From positions 1 through 7,329 of the forward strand of contig WFMU01000076.1 in NCBI GenBank assembly GCA_015488935.1: a stretch of 7,329 nt of DNA. Direction: 5' to 3'. The translations under genes were made by a program, and so were the position numbers. A model generated the notes under the pieces. That model did no database searches. It saw only the letters and a list, made by a program, of their open reading frames with translations, and was not told the DNA's origin. How positions within the stretch are numbered: position 1 is the stretch's first letter; every line of letters begins with the position of its first letter. The DNA is from Flavobacteriaceae bacterium. Its GTDB lineage: Bacteria > Bacteroidota > Bacteroidia > Flavobacteriales > Flavobacteriaceae. This document shows, piece by piece, positions 1-5,567 of this stretch.

Positions 1-364
1 CTTTTTTATGGTATGGTTGTATAAGTGGTTGTAGCGATTTTTCAAATCCGTAAGCATCGGTATTAAATCCTTTTAAATAATATTTATCTATTATTTTAAC
101 ACAATTTACGGCTTTAATTTCTTCTGCTACTTTATCTATTTCATCTAAATAATTAAAAATAGCTTCTTTATATGGTATGGTTATGTTAAAGCCTTTTAGT
201 AGCGCAATGTTTCTATCTAAAACTTCTGGTAATTCTTTTATGTTCTGAATGTCGAAATTAACATATTCACAAGCTAATTTTTCGTTTAAAAATTTTGTTG
301 TAAAGAATTTTTTAGAAAAGGAGTATGCAATATTTTTTCCAAGAAGTCCGTATAGATTTTTCAT
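1..364 (-). CDS. aroE: Shikimate dehydrogenase, N-terminal 121 residues (3' end outside window)
   Basis: AroE reduces 3-dehydroshikimate to shikimate with NADPH, in the cytoplasm, on the way to chorismate. The frame opens with ATG at 364-362 and runs off the left edge without a stop. It covers the substrate-binding domain. Visible are YGLLGKNIAYSFS (residues 5-17, the shikimate-binding serine motif), GFNITIPYKE (58-67) with the catalytic lysine K66, AVNCV (85-89), and GFNTDAYGF (99-107) with the catalytic aspartate D103. These positions match K65 and D102 of the E. coli enzyme almost exactly. The NADPH-binding half is missing only because the window ends. The start overlaps the stop of the upstream DUF368 gene by one base (TAATG), which suggests translational coupling. 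The AYSFSKKFF form of the N-terminal motif is like Bacteroidota AroE proteins. I see no sign of damage. Confidence 0.95.
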   Translation of the reverse strand, partial: MKNLYGLLGKNIAYSFSKKFFTTKFLNEKLACEYVNFDIQNIKELPEVLDRNIALLKGFNITIPYKEAIFNYLDEIDKVAEEIKAVNCVKIIDKYYLKGFNTDAYGFEKSLQPLIQPYHKK

Positions 365-1386
365 TATAGTATCGATTTATTTTCTCTGCCAAAATATTCG
401 ATAGCAACCAAAATAGCAATACCAATAATAATGAATGCTGTTGCATACCAAGTTTCTGGTTCACTTATATTTGGAATGTATCGTTTGTAATTTTGTAACA
501 TTTTATTTCCTTGGCTATCTAAAAGATATTCATTATTGGCCATTATAAATATTTTTTCTTTCCAAGGCCAAACATTTCCTAAAGAGCCTGTAATAAAACC
601 TAAGATTACGGCAGTAACAATATTGTCCCATCGTTTAATTACATAGCCTAATATGTGTGAGGTAATTACTAAACCAAATGCAGAACCAGCAGAAAAGCTA
701 CCTATTATTTTAAGGTATTTTACTCGTTCGGTATCTTGTATAAAATTAAAATTTCCAGAAAAAATATCGAATAATGTTTTGGATAGCATATTTACCGAAT
801 CTACAAGTAATAATACGTAGTTACCGAGTAAAATAAGAATAAAAGAGCCAGAAAGTCCAGGAATAGTCATACCAGAAACACCAATAATGCCACAAAGAAA
901 CACAAAACTCAGATTAGCATTTTCTTTTGCTGGTGGCATAAAGCTGATACTTATACCGATAATTACACCAATTATAATTGCAAAAATACTCGTTGTCTTT
1001 AATTTTTTACAGCCTTTTGCAATGTAATAGATGGAACCGATAATTAAACCGAAAAAGAAACTCCACACAAAAAGTTCGTAATTTCTCAATAAAAAATCTA
1101 AAAATAGCGATACACTAAAATAGCTGAATAAGCTACCTGAAAATAGAATTACTAAAAATTTAAAATTAACATATTGAAAAAAACTTTGAAATCGACCATT
1201 AAAAAGTAATTTTAATGCTTTGACATTAAATCGTTTAAAAGAGAATATAAGTTCTTCGTAAAAACCAGTAACAAAAGCAACCACACCACCAGAAACACCA
1301 GGGATTTTATTTGCACCACCCATTGCAACTCCTTTAATAAAGAGTATGATTTTATCGATTAATGTTCTTGTGTTTTGTAATTGCAT
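364..1386 (-). CDS. popT: DUF368 family polyprenyl-phosphate transporter (PopT-like)
   Basis: This is a 340-residue, very hydrophobic inner-membrane protein. DUF368 proteins were recently shown to translocate undecaprenyl phosphate back to the cytoplasmic face, recycling the lipid carrier for peptidoglycan and other envelope polymers; the function here is by family membership. Two copies of the signature PG-[VL]-SG loop are visible: GGANKIPGVSGG (residues 23-34) and TIPGLSG (174-180), as expected of an internally duplicated inverted-repeat transporter. A conserved-looking ITGSLGNVWPW (265-274 region) lies near the C terminus. Several hydrophobic segments follow each other through to about residue 330. 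The first loop has N26-K27 where many family members have an aspartate and a hydrophobic residue. ATG at 1386-1384 is 6 bases after the folP stop, and the gene ends inside the aroE start. No operon partner is a known PopT partner. Confidence 0.88.
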   Translation of the reverse strand: MQLQNTRTLIDKIILFIKGVAMGGANKIPGVSGGVVAFVTGFYEELIFSFKRFNVKALKLLFNGRFQSFFQYVNFKFLVILFSGSLFSYFSVSLFLDFLLRNYELFVWSFFFGLIIGSIYYIAKGCKKLKTTSIFAIIIGVIIGISISFMPPAKENANLSFVFLCGIIGVSGMTIPGLSGSFILILLGNYVLLLVDSVNMLSKTLFDIFSGNFNFIQDTERVKYLKIIGSFSAGSAFGLVITSHILGYVIKRWDNIVTAVILGFITGSLGNVWPWKEKIFIMANNEYLLDSQGNKMLQNYKRYIPNISEPETWYATAFIIIGIAILVAIEYFGRENKSIL

Positions 1387-1392
1387 TACTTT

Positions 1393-2217
1393 TTATTTTT
1401 GAAGCTGTGCAACTATTTTAATGCACTCTATGGCTTCTTTAACATCGTGTACTCGTAATATTTGTGCGTGTTTTTGTAACGCTATGGTATTTACAACCGA
1501 AGTTGCATTTAGCATCTTAGTCGTATTAGATTCCAAAAGCTTATAAAGCATAGATTTTCTAGACATACCAGCTAAAATAGGAAATCCTAATTTTTGAAAT
1601 TCTTCTAATTTACTTAAAATTTTGTAATTATGTGCTATTGTTTTTCCAAAACCAAAACCTACATCTAAAACAATATCTTGTACTTTTAATTGTTGTAGTT
1701 TTTTTATTTTTTTTGTGAAATAGGTCATTATTTCTTCTATAATGTTCTCGTATGTAGGATTTTGTTGCATGTTTTGTGGTGTTCCTTTCATGTGCATTAA
1801 AATATATGGAACTTGGTGTTTGGCTACTATTTTAAACATATTATTGTCTAGTGAGCCGCCAGAAATGTCGTTAATCATACAAGCACCAGCTTTAATAGAT
1901 TGGTCTGCTACATTACTTCGAAAAGTATCTACAGAAATTAAAATTTTTGGAAATTCTTTTACCAATAGTTCTATTATTGGAATAATTCTTTTTAATTCTA
2001 CATCTTCGCTAATATGCAAAGCGTTTGGTCTTGACGAATATGCGCCAATATCAATAAAGGTAGCACCGTGTTTAAGCATTTTTTTTGTTTGCTTAAGAAT
2101 GGCTTTTTTAGAATTGAATTTACCACCATCATAAAAAGAATCTGGTGTAATATTTAATATTCCCATTACTTTGGGAATACTCAAATCTATTTTATTTCCT
2201 TTACAGTTAAGGTGCAT
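1393..2217 (-). CDS. folP: Dihydropteroate synthase
   Basis: FolP condenses 6-hydroxymethyl-dihydropterin pyrophosphate with p-aminobenzoate to dihydropteroate in folate synthesis; it is the sulfonamide target. The 274-residue TIM-barrel protein is full length. Ligand residues appear in order: N22 in MGILNITPDSF (18-28), D56 and R63 in DIGAYSSRP (56-64), D97 in SVDTFR (95-100), N116-D117 in NDISGG, MHMKGTPQNM (141-150), D185 in DVGFGFGK (185-192), S219-R220-K221 in GMSRKS, and R256/H258 in RVHDV. These fall at or within one position of the E. coli residues N22, D56, R63, D96, N115, D185, K221, R255 and H257. Odd points are A59 and N65 in the PABA-side loop, where glycines are usual. The ATG lies 4 bases past the LOG gene's stop, so the pair is probably co-transcribed. 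Its link to aroE downstream is chorismate-derived p-aminobenzoate. Confidence 0.97.
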   Translation of the reverse strand: MHLNCKGNKIDLSIPKVMGILNITPDSFYDGGKFNSKKAILKQTKKMLKHGATFIDIGAYSSRPNALHISEDVELKRIIPIIELLVKEFPKILISVDTFRSNVADQSIKAGACMINDISGGSLDNNMFKIVAKHQVPYILMHMKGTPQNMQQNPTYENIIEEIMTYFTKKIKKLQQLKVQDIVLDVGFGFGKTIAHNYKILSKLEEFQKLGFPILAGMSRKSMLYKLLESNTTKMLNATSVVNTIALQKHAQILRVHDVKEAIECIKIVAQLQK

Positions 2218-2221
2218 TTTG

Positions 2222-2806
2222 TTATTTGTTTACAACCATGTTTACCACTTTTCCAAGTTTTGGGGCAACATAGTTTTCCATTTTTTTTATTAAATCTTCA
2301 ATAGTATCGCTTACAAGCAACATATCTCTATTTGCTTGTTTTAAAAAGCCTTCTTTAACCATTACGTCCAATTGCTTTAGGGTAAAATCAAAGAAATTAT
2401 TTGTGTTTAAAATACCAATAGGTTTATTTTCGATACCAAGTTGTCCTAGAGTTAAAGCTTCAAAAAGTTCGTCTAATGTACCAAAACCACCAGCAAGGAT
2501 AATATAGCCATCTACAAGTTTACTAATTTTAACTTTTCGTTTGCTCATTTTTTTGGTTACAATCATCTTTGTAATTTTTTTATGCGCAACTTCTTCGTGT
2601 TTTAATAATCCGGGAATAACACCAATAACTTTTCCTTTTTTTTCTAAAATGGTATCGGCAATAGCACCCATCATACCAATTTTTCCACCACCATAGACCA
2701 AGCAAATATTATTATCTGCAAAGTAATTACCAACATTTATTGCCTCATTTACATAAATTGTATGAAAACCTTTACTAGAACCACAAAAAACAGCAATATT
2801 ATTCAT
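2222..2806 (-). CDS. LOG family protein (cytokinin riboside 5'-monophosphate phosphoribohydrolase-like, TIGR00730)
   Basis: The LOG family cleaves nucleoside 5'-monophosphates to base plus ribose 5-phosphate; in bacteria the physiological substrate is usually unclear. The 194-residue protein has the Rossmann-type order: IAVFCGSSKG (4-13), VYGGGKIGMMG (37-47), GVIPGLL (62-68), the MxxRK motif as MSKRK (87-91, R90 catalytic in the family), then GGFGTLDE (106-113) with E113, and LGIENKPIGILN (123-134). The canonical PGGxGTxxE loop begins here with alanine (A105) instead of proline. I chose the ATG at 2806-2804 because IAVFCGSS follows at once, as is normal for the family. An in-frame ATG 27 codons upstream would add a lysine- and isoleucine-rich stretch with no family match and run into the divergent gene. 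It is the first gene of the minus-strand run. Confidence 0.92.
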   Translation of the reverse strand: MNNIAVFCGSSKGFHTIYVNEAINVGNYFADNNICLVYGGGKIGMMGAIADTILEKKGKVIGVIPGLLKHEEVAHKKITKMIVTKKMSKRKVKISKLVDGYIILAGGFGTLDELFEALTLGQLGIENKPIGILNTNNFFDFTLKQLDVMVKEGFLKQANRDMLLVSDTIEDLIKKMENYVAPKLGKVVNMVVNK

Positions 2807-2861
2807 AAGTTTGTACTTTATTATATTTATGCGAAATTTACGCAAAATTTTTAAAGTATAT
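2807..2861. promoter_or_regulatory. Divergent intergenic region holding promoters for both flanking operons
   Basis: The 55 bases between the LOG start (minus) and the DUF1599 start (plus) should hold or adjoin both promoters, because the genes diverge. On the minus strand TAAATTTC (2840-2833) and on the plus strand TATATTTA (2822-2829) each match seven of eight positions of the Bacteroidota -7 consensus TAnnTTTG, at plausible distances from the starts. I found no well-spaced upstream TTG/TTTG for either, so neither assignment is firm. An imperfect inverted repeat GCG-AAATTTA-CGC (2831-2843) sits between them. Confidence 0.4.
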
Positions 2862-3422
2862 ATGTCAAAAACAGCAAAACAATACAATAAGGTTGTAACT
2901 ACTTGTAAGTCATTATTCGATAAAAAGATGAAGGATTATGGTAGTGCATGGCGCATTTTACGATTACCATCTTTAACAGATCAAATATTTATTAAGGCAC
3001 AACGAATTCGGCAACTACAAGAGTTAGAAGTAAATAGAGTAGATGAAGATGAAGTTTCGGAATTTATTGGAATTATTAATTATGCCATAATGGCATTAGT
3101 TCAGTTGGAGTTGGGTGTTGCTAAGGAGCCAGATTTAAGTGTTGAAGAAGCATCTAAATATTTTGATAAACATATTAAAATAACCAAAGAGTTGATGGAG
3201 AATAAAAATCACGATTACGGTGAGGCTTGGCGCGAAATGCGAATTTCATCACTTACAGATTTAATTTTACAAAAAATATTGCGCGTAAAACAGATTGAAG
3301 ATAACAAAGGAAAAACATTAGTTTCTGAAGGAATTGATGCAAACTACCAAGATATGATTAATTATGCTATTTTTGCCCTAATCTTAAACGAAGAGAAAGT
3401 AGCTAACACAAACGAAATATGA
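2862..3422 (+). CDS. DUF1599 domain protein with two internal repeats
   Basis: This is a 186-residue, charged, probably cytoplasmic protein of the DUF1599 family (Pfam 'nucleotide modification associated domain 1'). Its molecular function is not established, and the family name rests on genomic association. Two copies of the domain are visible. DYGSAWR (25-31), SLTD (37-40) and INYAIMAL (72-79) recur as DYGEAWR (118-124), SLTD (130-133) and INYAIFAL (166-173). I chose ATG at 2862 because MSKTAKQYNK leads directly into repeat 1. Earlier in-frame ATGs (2811, 2829) would add a basic hydrophobic tail and consume the promoter region. The TGA stop overlaps the next gene's ATG (ATGA), so translation is probably coupled. 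By recollection this gene is commonly next to the BT_3928-type gene in Bacteroidota, which the order here supports. Confidence 0.9.
   Translation: MSKTAKQYNKVVTTCKSLFDKKMKDYGSAWRILRLPSLTDQIFIKAQRIRQLQELEVNRVDEDEVSEFIGIINYAIMALVQLELGVAKEPDLSVEEASKYFDKHIKITKELMENKNHDYGEAWREMRISSLTDLILQKILRVKQIEDNKGKTLVSEGIDANYQDMINYAIFALILNEEKVANTNEI
2889..3389 (+). repeat. Encoded tandem duplication in the DUF1599 protein
   Basis: Residues about 10-82 and 104-176 are two copies of one domain. The DYGxAWR and SLTD motifs are offset by 93 residues and the INYAI motif by 94, so one residue of indel separates the copies. The DNA has diverged, so this is an ancient protein-level duplication and not a recent nucleotide repeat. 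Confidence 0.85.
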
Positions 3423-5110
3423 AGAATACATTAACACAAATAGTACGATTATTAGTAGGCGCCGTTTTTATATTTTCTGGCTTTGTAAAATTAGTAGATC
3501 CATTAGGTTCTTCGTATAAATTTGAAGAATATTTTGGAGCAGATGTATTAAATTTAGAATTTTTAATTCCTTATGCATTGCCATTTTCTATTTTTCTAAT
3601 AATAACCGAAATAACACTCGGAGTGATGATAATAGTTGGTTTTAAACCTAAATTTACCGTTTGGAGTTTGTTATTTTTAATTAGTATATTTTTATTTTTA
3701 ACATTCTATTCTGCTTATTTTGATAAAGTAAGAGATTGTGGTTGTTTTGGCGATGCCGTTAAGTTATCTGCTTGGGAAACTTTTTATAAAAATGTAATTC
3801 TTATTGTTCTTATTATTTGGTTGGTAATTGATGTGGACGATATTAGACCTTTTTATAGTAGAAAATTATCAGGAGCAATAACTACTTTGTTTTTGTTCAT
3901 TTTCGGATTTATTACCTATTATGTATTACACCATTTACCAATAAAAGATTTTAGACCTTATGCCATTGGTAAAAATATACCAGAACAAATGATATATCCA
4001 GAAGGAGCAAAAAAAGATGTTTACGATATTACGTTTATTTATAAAGTAGATGGTGTAGAAAAAGAATTTAGCGAATCGGAAAAGCCTTGGGAAATTAAAG
4101 GAGCAGAATATGTAGATAGAAAAACCGTATTGTTAGAAAAAGGATACGAGCCACCAATCCACGATTTTACTATGGAACGTAATGGTGTAGATTTAACAAA
4201 ACGATTGATGCAAAAAGAAAAATTAATGCTAATTGTAGCTTATAATTTATCTAAATCCGATATTGCAGGTTTTGCAAATATTAAAAAAGTAACCGATAAA
4301 GCATTAGAAAATGGTTATACAGTATATTTGATGACTGCATCTCCAGAAGAAGAATTCCAAAAAATTAAAGCAGAGTTTGATTTGGACTTTGATTTATTGT
4401 ATTGCGACGAAACTACGCTAAAAACCATTATACGGTCAAATCCTGGAATTGTAACAATAAATAAAGGAACTGTAGTTGGAAAATGGAGCTATAATGATTA
4501 CGAAAAAGTAAAAATTGAAAAAGGAGAGAGAATAGTTAAAAAAGAGTTGAGTGAAAAATTAAAGAAATCATTAGACAGTATTTTTAGCTTAGACCAAAAA
4601 TATCGTTTGGTTATGGATGCAGAAAATCCGAAGGCAAGAGATTCTATTATGGCACAATTTAGCATACCAAAAGACTCCTTAGGAACAGATTTTTGGGCAA
4701 AACAAAGCAAAATAGATTCAACAAACATGCAGTTTTTAGGAAAAGTAATTGATGAATATGGCTATATTGGAGCAGAATTAATAGGAGAAGAAAATAAAGA
4801 TGCAGCAGCAAAAATTATTTTACATGCCAATAGTATTGATACCTATATTGAGCAAATTAGAGAAGCAGCAAAGAAAAAAGACCTTACCTTAACACTTGCA
4901 GCTACCATAGAAGATTTGTACTTAATGAACAAAGGAGAAGAGCAAATTTATGGAACACAAACTGCTTATATAGACGAACGATATGTTATTTGGCCAATTA
5001 AAGATGTAGAAAATGTTAACGAACGAAGAAAAGCAGTAGGCTTTAAACAAACCATACAAGAATATGCCAAAGAACTTTTTGGTGATGAATATATGTTTAA
5101 ACCAGAATAA
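3419..5110 (+). CDS. BT_3928-type DoxX/MauE-like membrane protein with thioredoxin-like domain and C-terminal DUF6624-like domain
   Basis: This is a 563-residue inner-membrane protein of unknown function. Residues 1-138 form a DoxX/MauE-like four-helix domain (helices about 7-25, 48-74, 80-100, 123-138) with a cysteine pair in DCGCFGD (C107, C109). A fifth helix lies at about 151-170. Positive charges in the 75-78 and 143-149 loops put the cysteine pair and the whole C-terminal part in the periplasm (inference). Residues about 243-360 look thioredoxin/AhpC-like, with PPIHDF, a beta strand LMLIVAYNL and a cis-proline-type NPGIVTINKG (341-350). The usual CxxC position reads NLSKSD, so no active site remains. 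Residues about 388-553 resemble DUF6624: QKYR, VIDEYGYIG, HA (469-470), GEEQIYGTQ (506-514) and NERRKAVG. BT_3928-type proteins as I know them end near residue 370, so this tail is extra. ATG overlaps the upstream TGA. Confidence 0.85.
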   Translation: MKNTLTQIVRLLVGAVFIFSGFVKLVDPLGSSYKFEEYFGADVLNLEFLIPYALPFSIFLIITEITLGVMIIVGFKPKFTVWSLLFLISIFLFLTFYSAYFDKVRDCGCFGDAVKLSAWETFYKNVILIVLIIWLVIDVDDIRPFYSRKLSGAITTLFLFIFGFITYYVLHHLPIKDFRPYAIGKNIPEQMIYPEGAKKDVYDITFIYKVDGVEKEFSESEKPWEIKGAEYVDRKTVLLEKGYEPPIHDFTMERNGVDLTKRLMQKEKLMLIVAYNLSKSDIAGFANIKKVTDKALENGYTVYLMTASPEEEFQKIKAEFDLDFDLLYCDETTLKTIIRSNPGIVTINKGTVVGKWSYNDYEKVKIEKGERIVKKELSEKLKKSLDSIFSLDQKYRLVMDAENPKARDSIMAQFSIPKDSLGTDFWAKQSKIDSTNMQFLGKVIDEYGYIGAELIGEENKDAAAKIILHANSIDTYIEQIREAAKKKDLTLTLAATIEDLYLMNKGEEQIYGTQTAYIDERYVIWPIKDVENVNERRKAVGFKQTIQEYAKELFGDEYMFKPE

Positions 5111-5112
5111 AA

Positions 5113-5475
5113 TTGAAAGTATTATTTGTTTTTTTGGGAGGAGGCATAGGAAGCGCATTGCGTTACCTAATAGCAAAACACATGAATAACGGAACCATAG
5201 GTATTACTTATGGCACTTTGTTGGTAAATATACTAGGTAGTTTATTAATAGGAATACTATTAGGACTATCTGCCAAAAATAATATACTAACACAAAATCA
5301 AACCTTATTATTAGCCGTAGGTTTTTGTGGCGGATTTACAACATTTTCTACATTTGCATTTGAAAATGCCGTATTTATTAAAAATGGCGATTATTTAAAT
5401 TTTGTTATTTATACTTTAGGCTCTGTAATAATAGGAATATTAGCTGTTTTTTTAGGACTGTTTTTGGCAAAATAA
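5113..5475 (+). CDS. crcB: Fluoride channel CrcB/Fluc
   Basis: This is a small dimeric membrane channel that exports fluoride and so protects cytoplasmic enzymes. The 120-residue, four-helix protein has all family motifs: GGGIGSALRY (9-18, with R17), GTLLVNILGS (34-43, with pore asparagine N39), and GFCGGFTTFSTF (70-81, containing the phenylalanine pair F78/F81 and the threonines around the central sodium site). The only start that keeps the first helix is TTG at 5113-5115, two bases after the upstream TAA. The next ATG would remove the GGGIGSALRY helix. There is no recognisable Shine-Dalgarno sequence, so expression probably depends on coupling to the upstream gene. I see no fluoride riboswitch: the gene has no leader of its own. 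It is probably the last gene of the DUF1599 operon, since a promoter region follows. Confidence 0.95.
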   Translation: MKVLFVFLGGGIGSALRYLIAKHMNNGTIGITYGTLLVNILGSLLIGILLGLSAKNNILTQNQTLLLAVGFCGGFTTFSTFAFENAVFIKNGDYLNFVIYTLGSVIIGILAVFLGLFLAK

Positions 5476-5496
5476 AAGCATTAAATTTAGTAAAAG

Positions 5497-5511
5497 ATGT
5501 CATTTTGACAT
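5497..5511. promoter_or_regulatory. Perfect inverted repeat upstream of grpE (candidate operator)
   Basis: ATGTCA-TTT-TGACAT is a perfect 6-3-6 inverted repeat, 57 bases before the grpE start. Its right arm contains the TTTG that would serve as the -33 element of the grpE promoter, a position where a bound regulator would block or modulate initiation. It is not a CIRCE element. The regulator cannot be named from the sequence. Confidence 0.5.
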
Positions 5512-5536
5512 AAGAATACAATTGGCAGTACTTTTG
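5504..5536 (+). promoter_or_regulatory. Bacteroidota-type promoter for grpE-dnaJ
   Basis: TTTG at 5504-5507 and TACTTTTG at 5529-5536 match the Bacteroidota housekeeping pattern TTG/TTTG plus TAnnTTTG, with all eight bases of the -7 box fitting. The spacer is 21 bases, inside the 17-23 range known for flavobacteria. Transcription would begin roughly 25 bases before the grpE ATG. The same DNA also carries a sigma-54-like match (5522-5539), so which polymerase form uses it is uncertain. Confidence 0.55.
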
Positions 5537-5567
5537 CTAACTGAATAAAGAACAAAACTAAGATATT

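Noticed and set aside
1742..2134. 130-codon open frame on the plus strand, antisense to folP
   Set aside because: It lies wholly inside a well-supported folP with all its motifs. Its translation shows no family features and it has no promoter or gap of its own.
2811..2861. Earlier starts for the DUF1599 gene (ATG at 2811 or 2829)
   Set aside because: They add a basic, hydrophobic stretch unlike the rest of the protein and leave almost no space for promoters between the divergent genes.
2807..2887. 27-codon N-terminal extension of the LOG protein
   Set aside because: The extension has no family match, overlaps the divergent DUF1599 gene and its control region, and the family normally begins directly at the IAVFCGSS strand.
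4498..4728. 76-codon minus-strand open frame inside the DoxX/DUF6624 gene (also those at 4922-5176, 5788-6003 and 6247-6516)
   Set aside because: Each lies fully or almost fully within a convincing plus-strand gene, has a composition expected of a reverse-frame shadow, and shows no motifs.
5476..5567. CIRCE/HrcA operator before grpE
   Set aside because: The TTAGCACTC-N9-GAGTGCTAA pattern is absent. The inverted repeat present has different arms and a 3-base centre.
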